From positions 41,213 through 73,547 of the forward strand of contig NAOQ01000370.1 of the NCBI GenBank assembly GCA_002751075.1: 32,335 bases of DNA, written 5' to 3'. Origin of the DNA: Ichthyophonus hoferi. Lineage: Eukaryota > Opisthokonta > Ichthyosporea > Ichthyophonida > Ichthyophonidae. Below, piece after piece: positions 1-12,855 of this stretch (position 1 is its first letter; each line of letters begins with the position of its first letter). The notes under the pieces were generated by a model. It worked only from the letters and a program-made list of their open reading frames with translations, was not told the origin of the DNA and did no database searches. Both the position numbers and the translations under genes were made by a program.

Positions 1-239
1 ACTCGGCGTTTTAACAGTTGAAAGCGGTGAAATTTAATAATATATATATTTTTTTAATCAAAATATCATTACTGCAAGAAAAAGAAAGCAGTTTCATGGT
101 AACTTCATTGATTTAACCCACCACAGTTTTTTGGTGTCATGCAAGAGTAGCTTTCATCGAAATGCTATGTTATGCATGTTTGCTATATGTCATCTTGATT
201 GTAAATAAATCGCGCGCTCGCTATATTGTGCTGTATCCG

Positions 240-1994
240 GAGGGGATCTCGTGAAGCGCATTAAGATTCTAAATAATTAACAATACCTAAGGCGCAAACA
301 CAGGCTCTCTGTGCACCTAATCGTGAGTTGTATTATCTAATAAGTGTCTTTACGGTCAGTCTCAGTTACAGTAATGAATATAACTGTACAGGTGTTAACC
401 GTAATTGACAAGTATGAAAAAGATCGGAAAAGTATAAATGAAAACGGAAATAACTAATAAAGGTCCCGGCACACCCGGGCATACGTGGCAACTCCGCATG
501 TCTGTGTGTATACACGTGTACCATATTGCTATAGGCAAATACGAATACGTTCGTAATCTAAAAAACTTTGCATTCACTTATTATTTGTTAGACAATATCA
601 TAATATATTTATATGTAGTTCTATTATACGACATCTAATTGTCGACCCCGAAGCCCATGGACAGGTCACTAGAACTACCACAGGTTGATATAGGGTTATT
701 GGCCCAGCATGGTTCCACTGCCCCACTCTGCTACACATAGGAAAACGAGACTCTGCCCCTTCAGGACAGGCAGCAACTCAACATCCTACAATACAGCGAA
801 CCTCTCGTTCCATTCCTCTCATCCATGGGAACAGTAGTTTTGACAACACAGGCAGCACCTCCTGTCAATCCTTTTGCATATCTTTATCTTTCGGACATTT
901 TTCAAGAAGAACCTGCTGGCTATCCAGGTTCTTTTGATTACCAGGGACATTTATTGCTAAACACACCAGCTTAGATATGATGGATACGGATCAACTAGCG
1001 TTCTAATCTGAGTCCCAACCACACAAGACTCCACCATCAGAGTCCCCAACCTAGCTAATACCATACATTACAGCATCTTTAAATGGGTAGGGTTTTGACA
1101 CTGGGAGAGTACCGTTGTATGGAGACAATACAGGTGCCGTAAGACTATGCTGAAAGATGTGTGTTCCAAAAAACACGTCAAAGTGCTGTTCGATTTCATT
1201 ACATAGGAAAGCGGTAAGTAACAGGGAGATTGAGGTCATCTGTGAATCAAGTTGCTCACTGCTTGACCAGGCCGTTTAGATCTGGACTATTCCAAGCAGT
1301 CAAGAAGCCCCTGCGTCTACAAACAGAACCATAGGCAAAAAATATCCTGGACCGCCTCCAGGGAAACGTCAGCGCGGCTGCATAGCTGAATTAACGGTCT
1401 AGCTTTTACTTTTGGCTCCTTATAACGTTTCAACCAATGGGAGTGTTACAAGATTGTTAACTGCGTATTTGACCAAAATCCCGATAACTAGCGGATGATG
1501 AAATGAGCAACCTTATGCTAATTAATTGAATACCGCTCCCTAATGAGTCTATCGATTTGCCAATACATAATATGCGGTATGTGAGCACTTAAATCCGAGA
1601 GGGAGGAAATTAGTTAATTTGCCATCTAAATGAGGACACAATAGTATTCCAGTATCGAGGTAAGATCAGACAATTCTAGTAAATCTGTGACCTATCGTAA
1701 GTTGTATTGGCTAATAGGAATCGTTATCGACAGTCCCAGTTATAATAATGAATACAACTATATAGGCGTTAACCGTACTTGACGATAAAGGTCGGGAAAG
1801 TATATATGTGAACGGAAATAACCGATAAAGGCCCGGCACACCTGGGCAAATGCAGTAACCTCGCATGCCTATGTACGTGTACAATACTGTTATAGGAAAA
1901 TAGGAATACGTTCGTGACACAAAAATTTGCATTCTTTTATTATTTGTTAAACATTATCATAATATATTTATATGCTAATACTATACTATATAGG
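240..1994 (+). mobile_element. Ty1/copia-type LTR element, internally shortened fossil
   Basis: Two related LTR sequences (about 240-635 and 1444-1994) flank a short interior. The second LTR begins TGTTACAAGATTGTTAAC straight after a purine-rich AATGGGAG tract. Both contain AATAAAGG..CCCGGCACACC and end near TTATTATTTGTTA. A primer-binding-site-like block (GTCGACCCCGAAGCC, 641-655) follows the first. The interior at about 1060-1430 matches the copia RNase H end of the element at 19230-22085. Most of gag-pol is missing and what is left is broken in many places. Old, judging from LTR divergence. Confidence 0.7.
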
Positions 1995-2513
1995 ACCATC
2001 GCTTAGCTAAATAGACATACCCTAACAAAAATGGACATCCTGAACGAAGCAGGTATATGCTTCAACTCCAATTCTTGGTTTACACATTACACATTAGGAC
2101 CTATGGTAATCTAAGATTGTACATTAATTATGGGAATTTCTCATTTATTCCTTCAATACGTTATATTTAATTTGTAGAAAAATATTTACTTTCAGACTCA
2201 AAGTCGGTTTATAGGAATAGCCCAGATTAAGCAAATTGTTAAAAGTCAAAGAGCGCTACTTATTCATGACTTGTCTTTTTTGAAGAAAACAGTAGGGTCC
2301 GTAACCATAGGGAAAGTATATAACCAAAACTCGGGTCTGGAATTAGGACCGGCTGAAAAAATAAATACATGAGGAAAATTGTTGCATTTTGTATTTTTTA
2401 AAATATCTGTTGATATTTATTGCTTATTGCCTGCTATATCTGGCAATTCATCCTCTGACGACAACTGTATAAAACGTAAAGTCGTACATACTCCCATCCC
2501 CGCCATCTAGTCT
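1995..2513. other. No recognisable feature
   Basis: AT-rich sequence between an LTR and the ORF at 2514. I see no gene, RNA or clear repeat. Confidence 0.5.
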
Positions 2514-2915
2514 ATGAGAAAATGCAAGAAGGTTAAGGTAGACCTTTCTACTGAGTTGGAGTCATCAACTGAGGAACAAGTTCTTTTTGAAACTCTTTTA
2601 CCGGGCAATTTCAACTTTTCCAATTCCACCTCTACAGATAGTCTAAGATCAACAACAAACTTGGAGGAAGATACCTCCAAAGACCAAGATTACCACAGGC
2701 TTAATGAGCCCCAGCAACCTAGCGACGCTTCCACTACTGATTTTTTGAATATCAATCACGAAAACACTGCTCCAGAGGGACACGTTAACAAAGAAATACT
2801 TATTGTTACAGCTGCACTAATTACTGAAAAAGCTTCAAGCCTTCTTTTTAATTTATTCCAGTCTTTTGTAACAAATATCTCAACTCCTTCATCAAAAATG
2901 GGTGGAACAATATAG
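2514..2915 (+). CDS. Unassigned 133-codon ORF, Ser/Thr/Glu-rich
   Basis: Begins MRKCKKVKVDL and is rich in Ser, Thr, Glu and Asn (STELESSTEEQ, SNSTSTDSLRSTTN), with a more hydrophobic end (LFNLFQSFVTNI). I see no known domain. It lies between LTR copies of the copia fossils, so it may belong to an element (a gag-like or accessory part) or be a host exon. Nothing in the sequence decides this. Confidence 0.25.
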   Translation: MRKCKKVKVDLSTELESSTEEQVLFETLLPGNFNFSNSTSTDSLRSTTNLEEDTSKDQDYHRLNEPQQPSDASTTDFLNINHENTAPEGHVNKEILIVTAALITEKASSLLFNLFQSFVTNISTPSSKMGGTI

Positions 2916-3409
2916 GCGGATAAAGTTAACCAACAGTAGAGAGGTACTGGGTTCACTATCCAAAATGTCCAAGAACCCCAGTTCCATTAACCAATGGCAA
3001 TCAACTAAGAGCATGTTTTCAGGGGTGGAAGAGAAGGATAGCTGTCATATAGTGATTAGTCATACAACAACATCGCTCACATGCAAGTTTCAGCATGTTT
3101 ACAGACATTGAGCAAGCCTCGTACTGGCTCATCTCTCAGCCCCCGTTCTCATTTTGACAGTTGAGGCAACTTCAACGTGTTACGACAATTATTTTTGATC
3201 GAAAATTGCAACTACAAGCAATTCAAAAATCTATTACAATTTCAGAGTGCCAAGAGCAATTAGAATAATAGTATATTCAGTACTTTAACTATTATCATTG
3301 TTGTTATAGTATACATTTTTCTAAATCTGGACAAGTTAACAGGTGAACAAATTAACTTAATAGCTTTATTAATAATATCATTATCAGCAGAAACCTAATA
3401 CACTTAGTA

Positions 3410-3690
3410 AACTATGCTACAATAACGGATATGGATCTGAACCAATCAGATAAAGATTATTGCATAACATTCCCAACCAGGTAGATGTATTTGTCAATGC
3501 ATAGTATATGAACACTTACATTAATTAGGTAATTAGCTAGAAGGTCATTCAAATGAAGATACAATTGCATTAAGCAATAAGAATATTTACAATCAGTCCC
3601 ATTAGCAGGACTCAATACAGCCATGGTTAACACCCACAATAAAAAAGTGCAGCAAGGATAAAAGGAACGGCTCTAGACGGAGCTACGAAA
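3410..3690 (+). mobile_element. LTR fragment of the same copia LTR family
   Basis: GTCAATGCATAGTATATGAAC...TAATTAGGTAATTAGCTAGAAGGTCATTC resembles the U3 parts at 1555-1640, 19285-19370 and 22505-22580. It is truncated at both ends. It may be the left LTR remnant of the fossil body that follows, but the interior does not prove this. Confidence 0.5.
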
Positions 3691-4079
3691 AAAAAAAGAT
3701 CAATAAACCAAATCTATCGATAGGCGCCCGACCAAAAATAAATAAAAATAAAAATAACTGTCACTAAAAAAAGACTATGAAGAGGCACAAAAGAAAAACT
3801 AAGCAAAAAACAGAAGAACGGGAGGTAAAGAAAATACAACAGATATTGGCATATATTCATTCACAACATACACACATTCTTACTGTCGCAGGTATTGTAG
3901 ATACTAGCAGGGTGTCTATCTCCATTGATACTAATGATTTCAAAAGAGTAAGGGTTGGTATAAATTTAGGAAAAAATGTTACGATTGCAGTTCAGCATAC
4001 TGAATATGATAACAAAAACTTACTTCATACAACTAAGGAAACTTTGTCCCTACGAATCACTTCACCAGATCCGATTTGA

Positions 4080-4400
4080 TCCAAGTCAAAAAAAATTCTT
4101 AATAGATGGGTACCCTTCCAATTTGCCTATACAAAGTGACTGGGCAGGAGATGGCAATTTAACTCCGAGGAGACTCCTATGTGTAGCCAACATCGAATGA
4201 AATTTTACATAGCAAAACCAAAGAAAAATGGGTCTGCAACACTTTTTGGGTAGGGTGACATGAATAGCCAATAGACTGTTGAGGACAGATCTGGAAATGA
4301 AGGATGGGTACATCCTAGTTAAAGCTATCCAGATCATGACTGAGGCCAGGCATATATCAAAAGACGTGGACTTGTTCATTGTATAATTTTGCAGCAGAGG
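4080..4400 (+). mobile_element. Stray copia RNase H-like fragment
   Basis: A short segment encodes PIQSDWAGDGN, the hallmark of the copia RNase H domain (usually SDADWAGD), followed by weaker similarity. It lies upstream of the protease/integrase region of the next element, the wrong place for one continuous copia. It is therefore probably the end of another, older element. Broken fossil. Confidence 0.45.
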
Positions 4401-4669
4401 AACTTTGATAGAGTTTGGGGATTTTATGACCTATCATGCAAATCTCCCACCCCAAATCCAGCAACAACCTTGGAGGAATTGCAGTCAACGTTCTAACAAT
4501 GTTGGGTTCTACAACACTGTGAATCTCAACACTAAGTGTGAGATGGGCAATGGTCTACACAGGTCCAACCATTTTCCACCATTGAAGAGAATCAATGACT
4601 TATAATTATTCTATAGTGCGGGACAAAATCAGAAGAATAAACAAAATCAGCAATCTTCTTCCAGAAAGT

Positions 4670-7600
4670 TGAGAGGGAAATATGGAAAAATGTCTGTAAA
4701 GGCATACATGGCGGGAGACTTGGTGTCCTGGGTAGCAACACCATATACCAATGAGTTAGTTACTGAATTCATGCCTACTACAAAACCTTTTTGTATTGGA
4801 CAGTGGATCATTCTGACATCTACATTTCTGCAAAAAAGAGGTCGTATTCCTTGAGCATGAGTTGTCTATCTTCAATTAAATAGGAAAATGTCAAGCAGAG
4901 CAATGCTCTAAAATTTGTGTGCATCAAATAACTTATAAAAATAGGTAATATTGATAGGGCTATAACAATTGCAACTGTGTTACATGTCCCAAATTTGAAA
5001 CTAATTATGTTTTCTATCTCTTCTCTGAGGGGAAAAGGAATAGCTACCATTTTCATAAAAGAGCATGTGTTCCTTGTGAAAAATACTCAAGTAATGCTTC
5101 AAGGGGATGCAATCAATGATTGCATATACAGATTGGAGATGAAAATAGCCTGCCCTTATAAAACAAATTGGTAACAAACCTCTATTAACTACTGCCAATC
5201 TCGTCATTAACCCTAAGCTCAACAGGGAAACCAGACCCATCTTTATCACTACCTTCAAGCCCAATAACGAAATGGCATTAATTTTTTATCAACTTCTACA
5301 CTCAAGATTCATGTATCCAAGTATGGGAGCTATCTCTTCAGAGCTATATTTGTGTGCCACACCATAGTAAAAGGGAGTACAGCTAAAGATTGTAAAGTTT
5401 GCACTCTCTTTAAGTCAAAGCACACCCCCTATCCCGATTGGACCGACAGAGCTAATAGAGTTCTGCAGAGAGTGCACTCAGGCCTTACGGGTGTATTGAA
5501 GCAGTCAAACTTTAATTATAAATACATAGCTGCATTTATTGAAGAGTACTTGCACTATGTTACTGTCTTTTTTCTTAAGAAGCCTGAAATATTTAGATGT
5601 TTCTGAAATTATCATGATTATGCTACAGCTAAGCATGATAAATCATTGTCAACTACAATGATAGATTGCGGTTCTGAGTTTGTAAAACTAGCATTTGACA
5701 AATACCTGAATAAGCATGATATTCTTCACCAAACTAGAGTTTCTTGCCATCTTCAACAAAACGGCATAAGTGAGTGTCTTAATCAGATATACTTCACAGT
5801 GGTAAGAAGTTACTTAGTAGAAAGCAGAGAATGTGGATTGGAATGAAGTAGTAAAAGCTACAGCTTTTGCCCTCAATGTACTCCCTTCCAGAAGTATTGG
5901 GAAGATGGATATACTGTGGAATGTATGGCACAAAACAAAAACTGCTACTAGTTAATTGTGAGCTTTAATATGTAAATGTTTTCACAAGTTGGAGACCATG
6001 GACAAGATTTTCTCATGTGCAAGTAAGGTAGTCATAGTAGTCTACAAACCCATGCAAAAGACATATAGAATTTCATATTTAAAGTGCCATAGGATAGTGG
6101 TGAGTAGGGATGTACAGTTCTGTGAGAACTGCTTCCTTTAATTAAGAACAAGACTTTGGCGCTACTATATGACACGGTATAGTAGAAGAAAGGATCCAAA
6201 AGAATCAGTTGGATAATTGAGAGACATCAACTCAGAAGAAAAAATATATTTTTAATAAATTTCCCAAGGTTGTGGAGCTGACTGACTATAAAACATCTGA
6301 GGGGAAGTTTGATAAATCTAAGAGAGTAGAGCAATCAGCCCCTTGAAAAACAAATAGTTCTTCTCTAACTATTTCCAGAAAACGTAAGTACTCATTAAAA
6401 TGCTTATCATCTGAGGTGGAGTTTTGGATTCCCACTCCCAACTGGAATCACGTTAAATCCAAATATGCACTAGCAATTACATACACCAGTCTTTAGCATT
6501 CCAAGAGCCCCTCAACTGACCCCATACCCTATGCTACATGATTAATCAACACGTATAGCCTGGAGGTACCAAAATCTGTATCTGCCATGATGAAGTCCCC
6601 CCTATGGCCATAATAGGAAAAAGTTATGCAAAAGGAGATAAAATTTCTTCACGACAGCTCAACATGGAATATGGTTGTTCACAAACAAGATATCAGTGTT
6701 GAGATCTATATGGATATTCAATGCAAAACTTAGTAGTCAGCGGAAGATTACCAGGTATAAAATTCATCTTGTAGTAATGGGTAGCCATCAATGCCCCAAC
6801 ATGAAATATTTTGACATGGACTCCCCTATGTGTTCTTTGACAACCATACAGATCCTCTTAGCTGTTTCTGCAGCCAACAACTTGGAACTAAGTCAATTCA
6901 ACATAGTTGGTGGGTGCATATCTAAATGACAAGGTTGAGGAAGAAATTTGCATGTATCAGTTAGAGGGATCCTGACTGTCCTAAAGGTAGTGTAAGCTTC
7001 AATAATCATTATATGGTCTGAGGCAGTCTGCTTTGGTATGGCAACATACCTTAGCAGCATTCTTGGTAGAAGAACACCTGTTTTGTATTAATGCCAACCC
7101 TTGTCTCTTCCTATCCAAAAGAGTGTCATACTTCTTGGCTATCTGTGTACATGTAGATGATATGTTGATAATGACTTATAAAATATATTTTGATTCGATA
7201 AAATTTATCACTCATAGCAAAGCTGTTGTTGCTGGATTTCTCAAAAGCATAAAAAGTGAGTTAATATGAAAGAACCGGGTTTTCCTTCACAGTATCTTGG
7301 ATACCAGATAACAAAAAATGAGAACGATTTCAGTCACTTGCCTCAAAAAAGTTATGTGAGAGGAATCACTCACCAGTATAATATAAATATTGTCAACCAT
7401 GCCATGTTACCAATTCTATCCAGTCAGGTAGTAGCTTTGGATAAAGCCAACCCCAACAACCCCATACGTAACGTAAAAGAATTCCGGACAGCCATGGGCT
7501 GTCTCCTATGGGTTTCAAGGCTAGCTTGTGCAGGCATTGCATATACAGTGAGCTTTCTGGGCTGTTTTGTTTTTTAATCCTTCCAAGTCGCATTGGAAGT

Positions 7601-8150
7601 TGGTATTGAATGTAATAATATACCTCTAACCCTATCCAGATAAGAGTCTTGTTCACCATAGTAAGCTTTTAAATTTTGTAGCCTATGTAGATGCTGAATT
7701 TTTTAGACTGTTCTGTGAATGTAGTTTCAAGAAAATCTACAACTAATTTTGCTTTGTTCCTAGATTCTCCAACATCCTTAATGGGCAAGAAGTACACCAT
7801 TTTGAAAACCTCTAGTACAGAAGCTGAGTACACAGCCTTATGTATGACACCTCCTAAAACAGTGTGGATGGTTGACATTCTGGAGAGTTTTGGAATCCCC
7901 ATTAGAATATCCCAATGCATGAGGAAAACCAGTCTACAAATCAAATCACTGAGAACAATGGTATTATTTAAAACACAAAGCAAACATATCTTAGTAAAAT
8001 TGCATTACACTAAGGACTCCATACAGGACAGTATGATAGAGATGCACCAAGTGTCTACAATAGACCAAAAGGCGGACATCTTCACCAAAGCTTTTTCTCC
8101 AAATGATCTTGCTAGAGTTCACTTACTACCAACTTTAAATAACTGTTAAC
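4670..8150 (+). mobile_element. Ty1/copia gag-pol body (second lineage), heavily broken fossil
   Basis: Domain order is copia-type, with integrase before reverse transcriptase. Visible parts: a decayed gag zinc-knuckle/protease-like stretch at 4670-4850; the protease to pre-integrase linker at 4977-5175 (LHVPNLKLIMFSISSLRGKG); pre-integrase and integrase at 5300-5850 (CKVCTLFKSKHTPYP, DCGSEF, LQQNGISE); reverse transcriptase at 6675-7270 (RYKIHLVVMG, SPMCSLTTIQILL, HVDDMLI); the linker at 7480-7560; and RNase H at 7690-8149 (SSTEAEYTALCM, DQKADIFTKAFSP). A purine tract AGAGGGAG follows at about 8174-8181. Ten or more breaks; not functional. Confidence 0.85.
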
Positions 8151-8368
8151 CTCTACAAAGGTATACAGAGATATAGAGGGAGTTTTTATATAAGGTTAGT
8201 ATTATTCATGCATTTACAGTTGTACCTGCTTACTAATCAATCTTCAGAACTTAGTGAGTATACCTGTCACTAAATTCTATTTAAAGCTCTTGACCGATTT
8301 CCTGGGTGTAGTTCCTCCTCGGGACATTGTCATTGATTTAACTACAAAGTTTGCATTGCATAGCAAAA

Positions 8369-9140
8369 TTATTACAAGATCGTTAGCTCCAAATAAACAT
8401 TTAGTTATAATTGATTGTTGACACATGACTTTGAATGTAGGGAATTAACTAATGATCTATATAATGAAACAATAATATAACCTTATTGAGATAGAATCAG
8501 ACATCCCTAGTGGGTCTTTGTGATCATTCATGAGTTGTATTAGCCAATACGGCTATTTATGATTAGTTCCATTTAAGTTATCGAACCTAGCCCCACATCA
8601 ATGTTAACCAAAAGTTAGGACTGGCGATAAAAAAAAGTATAAAAGAAAGCAACAGTCAATAATAAAGTACCCGCTCACACATACGCGGTATCAGTAGAAA
8701 AAAATAAAAGTTTTCATAACGCATACAAATACTTTTATTGAATTATATGTATTTAATAGCCACATTGTTATTGTATTGTCTAGTCCACTGTTAGCTCTAG
8801 CATATGAAATCAGTGTCCAGACCTCTTGCTCGTTCAGAGCTCAGAAAACGGTTTACTAACATGAAATAGTGGCAATAGTTATTATTTACATCATAATGTA
8901 TCACCCTTTATTGATCGATTCCTTCTGAATTAGAACAGAGGTATAATTACTACAGTCAGTTACCTAGAGAGTCGACATATGGGCCTTCTATAGAACCTCT
9001 ACCACAACAACTATGCCTGAAAGACATATCCGATTAAGTGACTATTACTACCGTTGGTCCGGCAAAATTAACTCCTATCAAATATACAGTTAGAAATTCC
9101 GACAGCTGTGGACAAGTCACTAGAACTGCCACATATTCGG
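8369..9140 (+). mobile_element. Long-form copia LTR plus leader block
   Basis: It starts near ATTACAAGATCGTTAGCTCC (a worn TGTTGCAAGATCGTTAAC) and has TATAAAAG at about 8638 and AATAAAG at about 8662. Its downstream part (about 8750-9090) is shared with 22770-23150 and, inverted, with 26160-26600. It ends in CAGCTGTGGACAAGTCACTAGAAC (about 9102-9127, split here only as a description of the leader). Likely the right end of the preceding fossil or a solo LTR. Confidence 0.65.
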
Positions 9141-9517
9141 ATAAAAATTAAACTTTATTGCAAACATTATAATCAAGATTCAGATCAAGACCAGTTGACC
9201 ATGTGGTAATATTTGAAATACATTATCGAATGAGAACTCAGCTTAACTGTTCTATAACATGTTGTTATCAACAAGGCGTTCAATGATTATTTAAAAGATC
9301 ATTCCGGAAGCTATATATTACCAGCGACTATTCAAAGAATCATTCATGAATCTACATCCCATATGTGAATGATCAATCACTGTGCACATGACTCCAATTC
9401 AATGACCAATACAACACTAATTTAAACCATGGTAAATTTACACTCTAGACCGCACTATACATCTAGTTCTAATTAAATACAATTAGTGAAGTCGTTGAAT
9501 TAATTAATTATCATTAA

Positions 9518-9946
9518 TTAATATTTTTTAGTTCTATTACCAATTGAAACTTCATTGTAAGTGCTTCTGAACATATAGAAGTTTAATGCTATATAAACTA
9601 TAAGTAATTTGTGAAAGACATCATGAAGTTTCTCATCTAAATACTTGTAGGGGCCGAAATGATTTAGCAAGGTGCTATTAATACTATTAACCGCAGTGTG
9701 TTCAATACACTCATATGTACACAGTGGCGGGGAAAACGTGTGCATATAATCATCATTTGCGATTTTGTTCAATAATCGTCGTTTTTCATTTAAGCTAATA
9801 TGTAAGTCATGAACGCTACCTGTATCTCCAGCTTTATGAGGAGTACCTTTTGAAAAAACAAATTCTCTGGATGATGAGGTCCTATTATACTGTATAACGT
9901 CAATGAAGCTTGTTGTGCTTGCCTGTAGAAGGTACAGACGATTCAT
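9518..9946 (-). CDS. Unrecognised 142-aa ORF, partner of the ORF at 25164-25562
   Basis: Not recognised. It begins MNRLYLLQ and carries SFIDVIQ (13-19), SKGTPHKAGDTGSVHD (32-47) and SPPLCTYEC, which line up with the ORF at 25164-25562 (RFEDVLQ, VKGTPHIPRDSG, IPPAVSTFAC). The C-terminal third (LHDVFHKLLIVYIALNFYMF) is hydrophobic and could be a membrane segment; the partner ORF lacks it. No intron is needed to read it. The long-form LTR at about 8369-9100 lies about 400 bp from its 3' end, in the opposite orientation. It may be a real small gene, an exon of a larger gene, or an extra ORF of a mobile element. Confidence 0.45.
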   Translation of the reverse strand: MNRLYLLQASTTSFIDVIQYNRTSSSREFVFSKGTPHKAGDTGSVHDLHISLNEKRRLLNKIANDDYMHTFSPPLCTYECIEHTAVNSINSTLLNHFGPYKYLDEKLHDVFHKLLIVYIALNFYMFRSTYNEVSIGNRTKKY

Positions 9947-12840
9947 TGTGTTTGTGGTTTATAGAATTTTAGCTATAGAAACACGGCTTAAGTAATACAA
10001 GGAGATGGATTGTACGGCCTAGTGGTCAATTAGGTACTCAATAATAGGAAGGTATTGGACACAAGCTATATTATTAATGTGTCCTTGAAATAATTGTTCC
10101 TATGAAACACCTCACGATGCAGTCGGCCAAAATAGTGCAATGTACTAACTCTATAACACAATTTCATGTGTTTTATGTAGGAGCTGCCACAATGGTGTTG
10201 ATACCTTATGTTATTCTAGATCTGATAACTACACCTATTACTGGGCCCTGATTTGCCAATCAGTTTTAATTTCTAAAAATAATTTGTTTTGGATAGGCTT
10301 ATATAAATAACACTATAACTGTCAAGATATATATAGTAATATGTAATATGTAGAGCCAATACTGTTTAAGTCATTGGGGGTTTGCCCACAGGCCTATTGG
10401 GTATGCTACAACAACTCCGTCTTATTATCAAATTATGGCATTGCTTATTTTATTGTGTAGGTAACATATTGTGCTGGCTTAGCATTGTGTGATACTCTGG
10501 CTTAGACTCAAATTTTTGTTTAAGTTGAAGTGATTGAATTTGTGTATAATATATTCTGTGAAACGTCGCTAATAATATAAAAACAAAACATCATGTTATA
10601 TCTGTATCTAATCATTTTTTTAAAATAATAAAATACTTAAATGGTACATAGTAGGGAGTTCTAAGTCATAAAAGTAATTCATTATTGAAATGAATGGAAA
10701 TAGAAAAGACGTTTTTATTTACCAATGGGAGAATAGGATAATTTCAGGCAGATGATCTTAATGTCTTTTATGCTACTGACTCAAAACACTAACACCGTTC
10801 TGTGTACACACATAGTACCATGACATCCCCTGTAACATTAAGCAAGTTATGTTATAATGTTTATTATTAAGAAGAATTTTAGTAATTCTAATCTATATAT
10901 AGTATTTCCAACTAGTAGATACTGCTTTCATGTGTAAATTTTAATTTTAATTATAAACATTTAAAGAACGGACTGTGGGCTTTTCCCTAATGGGTTTCAG
11001 CCGATATTTTTAACACGTTTTACCGGCAGGGCATATTGGTACTTCCATTTTAGTGGCCGTTAATTATTTTAAAATATTCTTATGATCATAAATTTATGAA
11101 AAAGAGTCAATTTCATATATACTTATTACATGTTCTAATTTTAAAATTATTAAAAATTGTAATATCTGTTGTATTGAAATACGGGACCATGAATTGCTAC
11201 TACTAATAAACAGAGTAAATACATGTTTTTTTTCTGGTTTTGACTTGGCTCAATTTGCTTCTTCATAGGGCCAAGGCCTGTACTAACCACGTTTCTTAGT
11301 TAAATTTATCCCTATAATTAATTATAATATGAGACAGTTATTGGTGCGTTGAGAGAAATGGAATCCTCATAAACGCTTACGAATTTCTTCCATAGCATTA
11401 TACTATAGATGGACAAATCAATTAGCCGCAGATATCATCAAATGATTTTCAAGTGTAAGTAAATATAATTGCTTTATTTAATTGGATAAAATAATTAGTA
11501 ATATTAAACGCGTTTGGAAACTAAAACTACTAAACATTAGGCCCAACTCTAACTATGTGGGAGATCCGATGTGCTATCAAAGAATGTAGTATTGTAATTG
11601 ACATTTATATGCTCCGAAGGGGACAGAAACAATCATTAGCGCGTAAGTACAGCATAAATATGATCGAGAGGAGAGCCTCTAGGTACATATCTTATTATGC
11701 GGAGTATTATACAAATGATTAGGTCAACTACGTATGTATTAGACATTGAAGTGGTATCTGTTGTACTGAACTCTATTTGATGTAATATCCGTCTTCTTCC
11801 AGTTGATCTAGATAGTTATCAATAGGTAAGGAACAAGCTAAAGAAAGGCTTCATGAGTTTTGGCTTTAAGACACTTTAGTTCTGAATTCAGAGACGCTTT
11901 AAACTTCTTACCGTGCACCTTGCAATGAGTAATAACTATAATGTAAATCATCGTGATCGTAGACGGGCACTATACAAGTAGTATCTAATAGTGTCTGGCT
12001 GGCCTTCTAGTAAAGAATTTGAATTTGGATGATAAATTTGCACCACTGGATAATCAAAAGACAATATAAATGAATAATAAAGCAAGTAAAAAAAATTTCC
12101 GAAAAGGCTCTAAAACATATACTGACGACTGAAAATTTTAATAGCCAACAATAACTTTACTATTGTTTTGGGAACTCATACACGTATAAATGGTGAAAAT
12201 ACCAATAGGTAAGTATAAAGTCTTGATTGGCTTGTGGTATATAGAAATACTTAACCAATAGTTTTAAGCAACAACTTCCTATTGACCTTAAACGGTGACT
12301 ACAGCCAAATGGAAAAAAACGGGGTAACCACAACAAAGGATAATCTAAGTGTGCCAACACAACTTAAATATGATCGAGAACAGTACATCTGGATACATAT
12401 CTTCCTAATAGATATGCAAAATATTATATAAATATTTATATCATACACTAACTCAAACCATTCCTATTTTATTAGGATTACAAAAATGCACAAAGGAATC
12501 CTTGTACATTTTTTAAAAATTGCCCAGGCAGCCGAGTCAAACACTCACAAGTAGAAAAAAAAACCATGCCACACAGATATATCTATACTATTGGTATGAT
12601 CCTCCTTTCAAGCATGGATGAAATACATATTTTAAAACTGTAGTTCAAACTACAGATATCCGCTATAGCGCAGACATAGTGTCCAGAACAGATGTAATAG
12701 TTAACACAACAAGAGATATTAACATTGGAATAGAGCAGAAGTAAAGTGTAGGCTGAAAATTGCCAAGTTTATGAAGATGTACTGCATCATACACAGTTAA
12801 AACCTTCCAGAGGGAGGAGGCGTGAAGCTCCACATATATT
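9947..12840. other. Gene-poor AT-rich stretch
   Basis: No coding region or RNA gene seen on either strand. It holds one weak direct repeat pair (listed separately). The part next to 12840 is the region downstream of NF-YB. Confidence 0.5.
11652..12438. repeat. Pair of short direct repeats
   Basis: AAATATGATCGAGAGGAGAG...GGTACATATCTT (from about 11656) and AAATATGATCGAGAACAGTA...GGATACATATCTT (from about 12366) share about 70 bp with indels, and are 710 bp apart. Probably remnants of an old interspersed repeat. Confidence 0.5.
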
Positions 12841-12855
12841 TTTATTGGTTTTATT
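12841..12855 (-). terminator. Poly(A) signals of NF-YB
   Basis: Two AATAAA hexamers on the minus strand, one overlapping the stop codon (12850-12855) and one just after it (12841-12846). They imply a very short 3' UTR, unless further signals downstream are used. Confidence 0.5.

Noticed and set aside
395-638. Overlapping 60-66 codon ORFs on both strands
   Set aside because: They lie within an LTR and have no protein-like features.
9518-9946. Possible resemblance to small axonemal proteins (C5orf49/CFAP90 type) through the spacing of a DD..H motif
   Set aside because: Based on memory and not supported by the partner ORF at 25164-25562, so no function is claimed.
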